Origin: Psychrobacter sp. UBA6766
GTDB taxonomy: Bacteria > Pseudomonadota > Gammaproteobacteria > Pseudomonadales > Moraxellaceae
NCBI RefSeq assembly: GCF_002453355.1
Contig: NZ_DKGQ01000004.1
Location: 62,001 to 126,000, forward strand
DNA length: 64,000 bases
Reading direction: 5' to 3'
Shown: positions 8,755 to 17,279 of the stretch, in pieces
How positions within the stretch are numbered: the first letter of the stretch is position 1
Layout of the letters: every line of letters begins with the position of its first letter
Position numbers and translations under genes: made by a program
Notes under the pieces: model-generated
Database searches by the model: none
What the model saw: the letters and a program-made list of their open reading frames with translations, nothing else
What the model was told of the DNA's origin: nothing

Positions 8755-9504
8755 ATGTCTACTTCGCAAGCAACCGCTAAACAAAAAACGTTGGGCATCA
8801 TCGGCGGCATGAGTTGGGAGAGTACGGAAAGTTATTATAGACTGATCAATGAAGGCATCAAAGCTAAGCTAGGCAATTTGCATTCAGCGGATTTATTGAT
8901 TCATAGTGTCGACTTTGCGCCGATTGAAGCACTACAAGCCCAAGGCGCATGGAATGAAATGGGCGAGATATTAGCCAATAGTGGCAAACGTCTACAAGCA
9001 GCTGGCGCGCAAGGACTCATCATCGCCACCAATACCATGCATAAAGTTGCCGATAAGGTTCAAGAAGCAAGCAAATTACCGCTGATTCACATTGCTGATG
9101 TCACGGCTAATGCGATTAAGCTCCAAGGTTTGACTCAGGTGGCGCTACTTGGAACGCAATTTACCATGACCGAAGACTTTTATAAAAAGCGTTTGATTGA
9201 CGCAGGATTGCAGGTTGTTATTCCAAATAGGAATGAGCGACAAGAGGTAAATCGCATTATTTATGAAGAACTATGCCAAGGTCAATTAAAGGACAGCTCA
9301 CGGCAGTATTATCGTCAAGTGATTGCTGATTTGGCGGATCAGGGCGCAAAAGATGTCATCTTAGGTTGTACTGAAATTGGACTACTTATTAAGCATAAAG
9401 ACAGCCCAATCCCCGTCTTTGATACCACAGCAATTCATGCAGCAGCAGCGGTAGAGTTTGTATTAGGTAACGCGGAGTCAAATTTTACCTCTGCGAGCTC
9501 ATAA
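8755..9504 (+). CDS. aspartate/glutamate racemase family protein (YgeA-like)
   Basis: The 249-residue protein has the amino-acid racemase fold signature: LGIIGGMSWEST near the N-terminus (residues about 13-24), ATNTMHKVA (about 91-99) and LGCTEIGLL (about 203-211). The second catalytic position is Cys205, but the first is Thr92 where classical aspartate racemases have Cys. E. coli YgeA, an L-Asp/L-Glu-specific racemase, uses a Thr/Cys pair in the same way, so this is likely a YgeA-type enzyme with directional activity. An AAGGAT ribosome site precedes the ATG. It is a single gene converging on the MATE gene. Confidence 0.88.
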   Translation: MSTSQATAKQKTLGIIGGMSWESTESYYRLINEGIKAKLGNLHSADLLIHSVDFAPIEALQAQGAWNEMGEILANSGKRLQAAGAQGLIIATNTMHKVADKVQEASKLPLIHIADVTANAIKLQGLTQVALLGTQFTMTEDFYKKRLIDAGLQVVIPNRNERQEVNRIIYEELCQGQLKDSSRQYYRQVIADLADQGAKDVILGCTEIGLLIKHKDSPIPVFDTTAIHAAAAVEFVLGNAESNFTSASS

Positions 9505-9565
9505 AAACTTTTATAGACTGCGCTTTTTGCCACATCAAAATTTGGTCTAGCCAAACTTGTAAAAA

Positions 9566-11134
9566 TTAACCGCGCGATTGCCGCTTAATCTTTCTCATTA
9601 AAATTCTTCTACGAAGTCGTCGTTGCAGGTTTTTAAGACGACGACGCAGTGGTGAGCGCTTCCAAACGGTCGTTGGAACCAGTTCACGAAACGACGCACT
9701 GGTTCCCGTATTTGCACGAAACTCTTCAGCTCGTTGTGCTGCCTCATCTGCTGGCAAAATTTTACCTTTGCGCCAGCCGCCATTAAGGTACAATCCTATT
9801 CCCATCAAAGCAGTCGCCACCATACCAGCTGGGAACGATAACCAAAGCGCATCCTCGCCAAGGCTTGGATAAAACCCAAACGCAAAGCCGAGACGAACTG
9901 GATACATCGAAATAATCATCACAATCAGTGGCCAAATCACATAGCCGTTTGAGCGCATCGTGCCAAACAAAACCTGCGCCACTCCAAAGAATAGATAGCC
10001 CCATGTTGCCATCAGTTGGATATGGCGCCCGATCGGTACCGCGTTGCTGTCGCTACCAAGGAACAGCCCTAAAATGGCCTCATCAAAAATGGTCAGCACC
10101 GCGATAACCGCTCCGGTCAACACGACGTTAAAAATGAGACCCCAACGGGTGATTCCTGACACCCTGTCCCATTGATTGGCGCCGATGTTTTGAGCGACCA
10201 TCGCGCTTGCCGCGGCACTAAGTGCCATCGCAGGCATCTGAACATAGGTCCAAAGTTGCTGGGTAGCACTATAAGCAGCGGTCGTCTGAACGCCTTCACG
10301 GTTAATTAGCGTCAACATCGTAAGCGCGGCAGATGAGATGACAATCATCTGAACGCCCATCGGCAACCCTTTTGAAAACATAGATTTAAAAATCTCTCTA
10401 TCGGCACGCAAAAATCGCAGCTCAGGCAATCTCAGCGCCAACACAGAACCGCGCAGGTACATGGTAGCGACCATACCGATCAGCGCGAGCGTATTAGCGA
10501 CAAAGGTTGCAAAAGCGGATCCAAAGATTCCCCACTTAGGAAATGGTCCTATTCCCAAAATGAGTATCGGCGTTAACACAAGGTCAATGCCGACCGACAT
10601 CAATATAAACCAAAGCGGCGTCGTAGAATCGCCTGTTCCGCGTAGTGCCATCATAATAAGCGTAAACGTCAATGTCGTGGGCATCGCAACAAAGATCATC
10701 CGCAGATAAGTCAGCGCCAGCTCTACCGCACTTGCCGGCGTGCCTAGTAAACTGAGCAACGTCGGCGCAAATATCCACCCTAAAGCTGCGACCACGACAC
10801 TGATTGGAATAATGCTTCCAAGTGCCGTTCCCATGGTCTTTTTGATCATGGTATGGTTACGGCGGCCCATTGCCTGACCAATCAAAATGGTCGCTGCCAT
10901 TCCGAAGCCAAAAACGAAGGAGATCAATATAAACATCAAAATATTGCCGTTCGCCGTCGCCGCGAGCGCTTCTTCACCCAAGAAACGTCCTACCCAGACG
11001 GCATTGATCGAGCCGTTTAATGACTGAAGGGCCGATGAGCCAAGCGTTGGTAATGCAAACAGCAGCATCGTTTTGGCGATTGATCCTTTGGTGAGGTCAC
11101 GCGATTTTCCCGTAGAAGTATTTGCTTTACTCAA
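9566..11134 (-). CDS. MATE family efflux transporter
   Basis: The 522-residue protein has about 12 transmembrane helices in two MatE repeats: residues about 20-180, with GSSALQSLNGSINAVWVGRF early, and about 240-400, with the matching KGLPMGVQMIV start. MATE proteins export cationic drugs and metabolites using a Na+ or H+ gradient in the inner membrane. Length exceeds the usual 440-480 because of a soluble C-terminal tail that ends in an unusual Arg/Lys-rich segment (about residues 490-522). The substrate cannot be read from sequence. An AAGGAT site precedes the ATG at 11134. Confidence 0.92.
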   Translation of the reverse strand: MSKANTSTGKSRDLTKGSIAKTMLLFALPTLGSSALQSLNGSINAVWVGRFLGEEALAATANGNILMFILISFVFGFGMAATILIGQAMGRRNHTMIKKTMGTALGSIIPISVVVAALGWIFAPTLLSLLGTPASAVELALTYLRMIFVAMPTTLTFTLIMMALRGTGDSTTPLWFILMSVGIDLVLTPILILGIGPFPKWGIFGSAFATFVANTLALIGMVATMYLRGSVLALRLPELRFLRADREIFKSMFSKGLPMGVQMIVISSAALTMLTLINREGVQTTAAYSATQQLWTYVQMPAMALSAAASAMVAQNIGANQWDRVSGITRWGLIFNVVLTGAVIAVLTIFDEAILGLFLGSDSNAVPIGRHIQLMATWGYLFFGVAQVLFGTMRSNGYVIWPLIVMIISMYPVRLGFAFGFYPSLGEDALWLSFPAGMVATALMGIGLYLNGGWRKGKILPADEAAQRAEEFRANTGTSASFRELVPTTVWKRSPLRRRLKNLQRRLRRRILMRKIKRQSRG

Positions 11135-11416
11135 TGTTTATCCTTTTGACCAGGCAGTTAATGTGGCGCTTATGATTGCGGTTAATAAAACGAAACTCTT
11201 ATCATAGATGAGAAAGGGTATGCCGTCTTTATTAGAGCTGTAACCCGTTGGCACGTTTTATGATTATTTTTATAGTCGTTTTTAGATAAAAGTCATGAAC
11301 TTTAGTGGACAAGCGAGTTGCTTTTATGACTCAGTTTTAAAAAAAATTTATGCTAGGATAATGATTTTTAATTTATTCAGACTAGGGCTCACCCTAATAT
11401 TAAAAAGGATGTTTCG

Positions 11417-12391
11417 ATGCTATTAAAACGCTTAGGCCTTGCGGCTTTGCTAAGTTTTTCAATCGTTGGTTGTACCACGGCACCCAATACTTTAGCCGTC
11501 AATACCACCCAAAAACTGGTTCAATATGAGCGCTCAAAGTCTGACTTGGCTGTCAAAACAATGACGCTATCTTCTGGCGATAAAATAGTCTACGCCGAAA
11601 ATGGCAATATAAACGCTGAGCCTTTATTGCTCATTCATGGTTTTGGCGGCAATAAAGACAACTTTACTCGTATCGCAAGACAGCTAGGCGACTATCATCT
11701 GATCATTCCTGATTTGCTTGGTTTTGGTGACTCGAGTAAACCGATGACAGCAGATTACCGCTCAGAGGCGCAAGCGACACGCTTACATGAGCTCTTACAA
11801 GCCAAGGGGTTAGCGAAAAATATCCATATCGGCGGCAATTCGATGGGCGGTGCTATCAGTGCCGCGTATGCAGCAAAGTATCCAAAAGACGTTAGGAGCT
11901 TGTGGCTTATCGATAGCGCAGGGTTTTGGTCAGCAGGGCTTCCTAAATCGCTAGAAGGCGCGACATTAGAGGATAACCCGCTGTTGATAGATAATAAGCA
12001 AGATTTTTATAAGATGTATGATTTTGTGATGACCAAGCCGCCTTATATTCCTAAGTCAGTCAAAGCGGTCTTTGCTCAAGAACGTATCGCTAATAAAGCC
12101 CTAGAATCTAACATACTGGAGCAAATCGTCACCGATAGCGTCGAGGAGCGCGCCAAAATCATTGCTCAATATAACATTCCAACGCTGGTCGTTTGGGGCG
12201 AAAAAGATCAGGTGATTAAGCCTGAAACGGTCAATCTCATAAAAAAAATCATCCCACAAGCGCAGGTGATTACAATGAAGGATGTCGGTCATGTTCCGAT
12301 GATTGAAGCGGTAAAAGAAACCGCTAACGATTATAAAAAGTTTCGCGCTACATTGACAAAGACGCTCGTTAATAAAACACCTACTAAATAG
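11417..12391 (+). CDS. alpha/beta hydrolase lipoprotein
   Basis: The 324-residue protein has a lipoprotein signal with lipobox IVGC (Cys19), so it is probably membrane-anchored and faces the periplasm. The alpha/beta hydrolase fold starts with LLIHGFGGNKDNF (residues about 72-84). The catalytic triad is legible: nucleophile Ser142 in GGNSMGG, Asp264 in GEKD, and His292 in VGHVPM. The oxyanion HGFG motif and overall similarity suggest an esterase or lipase-like hydrolase; the substrate is unknown. An AAGGA site precedes the ATG. It ends with an 8-bp overlap with the convergent nitronate monooxygenase gene. Confidence 0.88.
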   Translation: MLLKRLGLAALLSFSIVGCTTAPNTLAVNTTQKLVQYERSKSDLAVKTMTLSSGDKIVYAENGNINAEPLLLIHGFGGNKDNFTRIARQLGDYHLIIPDLLGFGDSSKPMTADYRSEAQATRLHELLQAKGLAKNIHIGGNSMGGAISAAYAAKYPKDVRSLWLIDSAGFWSAGLPKSLEGATLEDNPLLIDNKQDFYKMYDFVMTKPPYIPKSVKAVFAQERIANKALESNILEQIVTDSVEERAKIIAQYNIPTLVVWGEKDQVIKPETVNLIKKIIPQAQVITMKDVGHVPMIEAVKETANDYKKFRATLTKTLVNKTPTK

Positions 12392-13439
12392 TCGACGACA
12401 GCTCTGTGACCAAGCGCTCTAATAGCTCGGTTGTTTTCTCTTGTCGCACCAAAGCCACGCCTTGTCCTGCCCATAAAGACTGATGTTCTGGATCAAGATT
12501 ACTCTTTGCATTCGCACGTAAGTTTTTGGTCATGGCATTTAATTGAGGATAGGGTGGTAGCTTGTGTGCGCTTTCGTATTGACCAAAGTCGCGCAAATAA
12601 TCGTTTAATAATCCGCGAGCTTGCTTGCCCGAAAACAGGCGCGTTAATCGCGTCTCCGAACTGCGTTTGCCAAGACTGGCATCAACTAACGCTTGCTTAT
12701 AGATGTCGTTAATCCCGCATTTATCCGTGGTCAAAAAAGCCGTGCCTATTTGTGCCAGCTCAGCACCAGCCGTTTGCACCGCCTTAATCGCTTGTCCTGT
12801 CATAATCCCGCCAGCAGCGATTAACGGAATATCAGTGCAAGCGCGCGTTTGGCTAATCAGGGTCAATAATCCTAGTGGATCATTGGCGCTCTCTTGCAAC
12901 CAACCGCCGCGATGACCGCCGGCTTCCGAGCCTTGAATACAGACGGCATCCGCGCCAATCTCAGCCCATTGTTTTGCCTCGTCAGGATGATTTGCCGTTC
13001 CGATAACGCGTGTTCCCAAATCTTTTAAACGCTGAACTTGCTCGGCGCTGATAATGCCAAAGGTGAAACTCGCAACCGGGACAGGGTTGTCATACAGTAC
13101 TTGAAGTTGCTCAGAGAAATTGAGCGCAGGACGTTCAGGTAACGCCATGTCTATATTATTTTTTTCATAATAATCGTTTAACCAACCAGGAACCTCGCTA
13201 TCCAAGGTATTAGAATCGTGCTCGGATAACACCATCAAATTGATCATAAAAGGACGATCGGTCAGTGATTTAAGGGTATTAATTTGCTCATTTAAAATAT
13301 CTGGTGCTGTCGTCCCACCGCCTAATGAGCCCAGTCCACCAAAGTTACTCACCGTCGCCGCCAGCTTTGGCGTCGTCGCGCCTGCCATCGGTGCTTGCAC
13401 GATAGGATGGGTTAGATTTAGGGTCTCAAGTAAAGTCAT
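12384..13439 (-). CDS. nitronate monooxygenase / 2-nitropropane dioxygenase family flavoprotein
   Basis: The 351-residue TIM-barrel flavoenzyme has HPIVQAPMAGATTPKLAA at residues about 11-28, which is the NMO FMN-binding start, GSEAGGHRG (about 170-178) for phosphate binding with the likely active-site His, and PLIAAGGIMTGQAI (about 205-218). Family members oxidise nitronates to carbonyl compounds and nitrite using FMN and O2. The protein matches the class I NMO type. A clear AAAGGAC site precedes the ATG at 13439. No pathway partner is visible nearby, so detoxification of propionate 3-nitronate is an inference. Confidence 0.9.
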   Translation of the reverse strand: MTLLETLNLTHPIVQAPMAGATTPKLAATVSNFGGLGSLGGGTTAPDILNEQINTLKSLTDRPFMINLMVLSEHDSNTLDSEVPGWLNDYYEKNNIDMALPERPALNFSEQLQVLYDNPVPVASFTFGIISAEQVQRLKDLGTRVIGTANHPDEAKQWAEIGADAVCIQGSEAGGHRGGWLQESANDPLGLLTLISQTRACTDIPLIAAGGIMTGQAIKAVQTAGAELAQIGTAFLTTDKCGINDIYKQALVDASLGKRSSETRLTRLFSGKQARGLLNDYLRDFGQYESAHKLPPYPQLNAMTKNLRANAKSNLDPEHQSLWAGQGVALVRQEKTTELLERLVTELSSTI

Positions 13440-13660
13440 GACGGGCGTCCTTTGTATGTTATTAGGGTTTTTACCTCACTTACTTTACCAAAGCTAAGCG
13501 ACCTTCGTGTTAGAGAATGTTTATTTCGTTATGCGATAAAAGAAATAGGTTTGGCTACGAGTTTGTAGTTGAGATTTTTGACTATTATTTCGCATTCACT
13601 AGCAGCTCAACCACCTCATCGCCATTAATGACGGCAAATTGATTATATGTTAGCTGTAAC

Positions 13661-14203
13661 CTAACCCTCCGGCGGCCACGGACGATCTTTATCGCTCTCT
13701 ATCCATTCTGCCACATAGCCTGACGGAGGAAACTTCCAATCAGATCGACCTAGTGCCGCTAATACACGGGCGGTATCCACCACTCTACCGCCTTCTGTAA
13801 CCCCAGTTCTTAGCAGCATAGACGAGCATGGTTTGCCCTTCACCCACATCGAATGCTCAAGATATATCCAACGCTCATCGAAGCCTGCAATATGCGTCTT
13901 AATAGCGACTTTATCTAACAGACGGATACGCTTACGGTACTGAATATTGCTACCTGCTACCACCATACCCCAGCGTTTTTTGAGTAACAAACGCCCAAGA
14001 CCAGTACGGATGATAAAGTCCGTACGGCCGATGTCATATACCGTCAAAGCTCTACCATTATTCATCTCAAGCATTGGATCAAGGTCAGTAAGACTACAGC
14101 GCACTGTCACTTCGCTGGTCTGCGTTAGATCTAAAGACTGACCTTTTCTGTTAGCGATGACCGCCCTAACGATAGACTTGGTATAGCGTAAATAAGGATA
14201 CAT
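13661..14203 (-). CDS. thioesterase family protein (hotdog fold, 4HBT-like)
   Basis: The 180-residue protein resembles the THEM6/YbgC-type hotdog thioesterases: RCSLTDLDPMLEMNNGRAL (residues about 30-48) aligns with the family motif DLD-x3-H-x-NN, and YRKRIRLLDKVAIKTHI follows at about residues 109-125. The usual His in that motif is Glu here, so the active site may differ. It probably hydrolyses an acyl-CoA thioester. It is co-oriented with the YheT-like gene but separated by a regulatory-length gap. The ribosome site is weak. Confidence 0.75.
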   Translation of the reverse strand: MYPYLRYTKSIVRAVIANRKGQSLDLTQTSEVTVRCSLTDLDPMLEMNNGRALTVYDIGRTDFIIRTGLGRLLLKKRWGMVVAGSNIQYRKRIRLLDKVAIKTHIAGFDERWIYLEHSMWVKGKPCSSMLLRTGVTEGGRVVDTARVLAALGRSDWKFPPSGYVAEWIESDKDRPWPPEG

Positions 14204-14261
14204 AGTGTAATCTCAAAAGTTCAAAGGTGGGTCTAAAACTAGCTGAAATAAGTATTAAGCA

Positions 14262-15311
14262 TCAGAGCTTATTAGACGCCACACCAATAGACTCAAAATA
14301 AGCGCTGACGGTTTCAGGCAACCAATTGATATCAAATCGCGATTGTTTATAAAGATGAGGCGACTTGTCTTTGTCCGTGCGATAGCGAATGAAGCCCACA
14401 TGACCACCATGCTCGGTATCTAAGATAGTGACGCTGTCAGAGACGTCATTTGGCGTGGCGGTAAAACCGAGAAAGGGATCGTCTTTGGCGCTAATCAATA
14501 ATAAAGGCTTGGTCACTTTTATCAAATAAGGCAGGGCGGATGAAGCATGATAATAATGATTGTTAGAGCGGTAGCCATGGCGCGGTGCGGTAAAGATATC
14601 ATCAAAATCACTGATGCGATTGACCGACTTGATCGAGTCGATCTCATCTTTGGTGATGTCGTTAGCAAGCGCTTTTTTGATAATGGGATTGAGTAGATAC
14701 GGCGTATAAATACGGTGACTCAAAAAGCTGTGCATACTCAGTGCCGCCGACGACATATCGACGGGCGCTGAAATCACCGCTGCGCCATCACATAGCGCCT
14801 TATCGCCATACTCACCCATATATTTCGCCAGTGCATTGCCACCTAACGACACTCCTACAGCATAGATATGGGCGAAGTCTTTGCGCAAGTTCTCAAGCAT
14901 GTGATGCAACTCGCCGGTGTCACCGGCGTTATAAAAAACGCGACCGCTCGCTGGAATACCGCCACAACTACGGAAATGTGCGACGACAAAATGCCAACCT
15001 TGCGCGTGTATCTGATACGCTAAAGCGCGGGCATAATGACTGTCGCTACTGCCTTCCATACCATGGAACAGGACGATTAACGGTGTTTGCTCAAGCTCGC
15101 TATTTTCTGCTGTTTTAATCGGATGGGCATCATAAAAGTCATAAGCAATATCGCTTTCATCTAACGAGTCTTTTTCGACCACGCGGCGATAAGTCGGAGT
15201 TTTGGGCGCAAAAAACTTGGGCAGGATACTTTGCAGATGCGGATTGCTTAGCCAAAATGGTGGTTTAAAAGGGGTAGGCGCGAATGGCTTTGTCGATTTT
15301 GAGGTTGGCAT
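14262..15311 (-). CDS. YheT family alpha/beta hydrolase
   Basis: The 349-residue protein has the YheT-family start FAPTPFKPPFWLSNPHLQSI (residues about 10-29), FHGMEGSSDSHYARALA (oxyanion region, about 84-100) and nucleophile motif GVSLGGNALAKYMGE (about 147-161). A C-terminal His lies in TEHGGHVGF (about 311-319). YheT proteins are predicted hydrolases of esters or amides with unknown substrate. Length is close to E. coli YheT (340 residues). It is likely co-transcribed with the downstream thioesterase gene (58-bp gap). Confidence 0.87.
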   Translation of the reverse strand: MPTSKSTKPFAPTPFKPPFWLSNPHLQSILPKFFAPKTPTYRRVVEKDSLDESDIAYDFYDAHPIKTAENSELEQTPLIVLFHGMEGSSDSHYARALAYQIHAQGWHFVVAHFRSCGGIPASGRVFYNAGDTGELHHMLENLRKDFAHIYAVGVSLGGNALAKYMGEYGDKALCDGAAVISAPVDMSSAALSMHSFLSHRIYTPYLLNPIIKKALANDITKDEIDSIKSVNRISDFDDIFTAPRHGYRSNNHYYHASSALPYLIKVTKPLLLISAKDDPFLGFTATPNDVSDSVTILDTEHGGHVGFIRYRTDKDKSPHLYKQSRFDINWLPETVSAYFESIGVASNKL

Positions 15312-15441
15312 ATATGAATCTTATTTTATGTTTATTAGAAATCGTTGTTAAAATCAGAACTTTATCATACCGACGGTTATTGCCAAAACCAATAAGATTT
15401 AATGAATGCTCAGTGAACGCATGGTTACTCAATCATTCTTG

Positions 15442-16035
15442 CTACTCATCTAATACCCGTCCATCCATCGCAAGGTGTTCTTTTAAGGGTTCGATATCTA
15501 CTTCAGCAAGCGTTACAGTCAACACTACTTGCTTACTATAAGCAACGTCATTGATTTGACCGCCCAAGTTTTCAACGACATAGCGGCATTGCGCTTCGGT
15601 AGCAAACTCGGCGAGTATCTTAACTTCTGCCATCGGCACGTAGGGGAGCAGTACCATTTCATCGACCACCGCTTGTGCTGAGCCTGCATAGGTACGGGTT
15701 AGACCGCCAGCGCCGAGTTTAATACCACCAAAATAACGCACGACGATGATAATCACGTTGCCGATAGACTTATGCTGCAGGACATTTAATATCGGTCGAC
15801 CTGCTGTCCCATTTGGTTCGCCATCGTCATCAAATCCTGCGCTAGTAGTATTATTGGGATCGCCAATGATATACGCCCAACAATGATGACGAGCATCAGC
15901 GTATTGCTCACGTAACTGTTCCACGTGAAACATGGCGTCTTCACGTGAAGTTACTGGATAAGCATGAGCGATAAATTCGGATTTCTTAATTTCTAATCGG
16001 GCAGTGACCGACCGTTTTAGCGTTTGATAACTCAT
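15442..16035 (-). CDS. yigZ: YigZ / IMPACT family protein
   Basis: The 197-residue protein carries the UPF0029 (IMPACT) domain with KKSEFIAHAYPV near residues 18-29, HHCWAYIIG (about 51-59), DDGEPNGTAGRPIL (about 70-83) and RYFGGIKLGAGGLTRTY (about 99-115), followed by a C-terminal DUF1949 domain. The bacterial role is unclear; the fold is related to translation-factor domains. The codons for residues 35-39 (MFHVE) contain a parS-like site (15917-15932). It is divergent from rsuA. Confidence 0.92.
   Translation of the reverse strand: MSYQTLKRSVTARLEIKKSEFIAHAYPVTSREDAMFHVEQLREQYADARHHCWAYIIGDPNNTTSAGFDDDGEPNGTAGRPILNVLQHKSIGNVIIIVVRYFGGIKLGAGGLTRTYAGSAQAVVDEMVLLPYVPMAEVKILAEFATEAQCRYVVENLGGQINDVAYSKQVVLTVTLAEVDIEPLKEHLAMDGRVLDE
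15917..15932. other. parS-like site (ParB binding) inside yigZ
   Basis: TGTTCCACGTGAAACA differs from the bacterial parS consensus TGTTTCACGTGAAACA at one position, and the Pseudomonas-type half-site TGTTCC is itself used. It lies in the coding sequence for Met-Phe-His-Val-Glu. A further 10-bp core TTCACGTGAA occurs 10 bp away at 15940-15949. It is the exact reverse complement of the site at 20731-20746. Confidence 0.7.
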
Positions 16036-16213
16036 ATTTCATCAGGTCTAGGTTGGATATGGTAAACTTGTCTAACTTTCATTGTCTGCCGTATTTGGCG
16101 CAGTGTTCATTTAATTTTTATTATAGTACCACTTCTCATCATTTAAGATAGCCAGCAAGCTACGACTGCGTGCTTTGCCGTTCACTTAATGGGCAGTAGG
16201 TGTTATAAAACGG

Positions 16214-16933
16214 ATGGTAGTTAATCGTATGCGTCTAGATAAATTTCTTAGTAAGGCCACTGAGCTGTCGCGTAAAGAATCAAAGCGGATTTTGCACGCC
16301 GGTGAAGTGACGGTAAACGATCAGATCATTAAAGACCCCGGACAGCATGTCGACATTGCTAATGATGATGTGATGTGGGCAGGTGAGCCATTATCAGTTG
16401 CTACGGGCAATCGCTATATCTTATTGCATAAACCTGAAGGCTTTGAGTGCACGCTTAAAGCCAAAGAACACCCTATCGTCACTGAGCTGATTGCAGTGCC
16501 GGAGCTTGGCAGCTTACGTATCGCTGGGCGTCTTGATGTCGACACAACGGGCGCGTTATTGCTGAGCGATGATGGTAAATGGTTGCACCGTGTCACTAGC
16601 CCTAAGCATGAGCACGCAAAAATCTATGAATTGACACTTGCAGATGCGATGGACGAAGCAGCGCAAGCCAATGCAGTTAAAGAAGTGGCTGAAGGTATCC
16701 TCTTAGAAGGCGATCATGAAGAAACCAAGCCTGCCGTTCTTGAGTTTATTGACGACACTCATGCGCGTCTGACACTCGAGCAAGGTAAGTACCACCAAGT
16801 CAAACGTATGATGGGCTATTTCGGTAATAGAGTGACTGAGCTGCATCGCGCCAGTATTGGTCATATTACTCTAGAAGGGTTGGATAAAGGCGACAGTCGT
16901 TTCTTAACGCCAGAAGAAGTCGCTAAATTCTAA
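16214..16933 (+). CDS. rsuA: 16S rRNA pseudouridine synthase RsuA
   Basis: The 239-residue protein has an N-terminal S4 RNA-binding domain (MRLDKFLSKATELSRKESKR, residues about 6-25) and the RsuA-type catalytic domain with LRIAGRLDVDTTGALLL, where Asp108 is the catalytic aspartate. KYHQVKRMMGYFGNRV (about 192-207) completes the family signature. E. coli RsuA makes pseudouridine 516 in 16S rRNA and is 231 residues. The start could also be the ATG at 16229, five codons in; neither has a strong ribosome site. A terminator follows at 16983. Confidence 0.9.
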   Translation: MVVNRMRLDKFLSKATELSRKESKRILHAGEVTVNDQIIKDPGQHVDIANDDVMWAGEPLSVATGNRYILLHKPEGFECTLKAKEHPIVTELIAVPELGSLRIAGRLDVDTTGALLLSDDGKWLHRVTSPKHEHAKIYELTLADAMDEAAQANAVKEVAEGILLEGDHEETKPAVLEFIDDTHARLTLEQGKYHQVKRMMGYFGNRVTELHRASIGHITLEGLDKGDSRFLTPEEVAKF

Positions 16934-17279
16934 ATTGTTACTTTGATACGTTTTAAAAACGCCGCTGAGATATTTTCAAAATGAGCAGCCACTAAAAAGT
17001 GCGCTGCTTTTTTAACGTCTATTATTTTTGGTCATTACTTCTAATAGTTATTTCCACTAATCACTTCTATAAATAAATGCTACAAGCGGTCTGTGTTGCC
17101 TATCTCTTAAAGCTTAGTAGCAGTTTTGCAAAATTAAGCCATTATCCCTTTGCAAAAATACCTCTTGTGCTAAAGTCTGCCTATCTTTTTTAATCTATAT
17201 TTTTACATAATATAGTTAGCTTTATTAATAATGAATGTTTTTAAAGTATGGCTATTAAAAACCAATAGGACAGTCTTCT
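16934..17279. other. intergenic region between rsuA and the dsbC-like gene
   Basis: The 346-bp gap contains the rsuA terminator (16983-17013) and then AT-rich DNA that presumably carries the promoter of the dsbC-like gene. I see no gene in it. Confidence 0.5.
16983..17013 (+). terminator. rho-independent terminator of rsuA
   Basis: A stem AGCAGC-CACT pairs with AGTG-c-GCTGCT around a short A-rich loop, with one bulge, and is followed by six T residues. It lies 50 bp after the rsuA stop. Confidence 0.75.
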
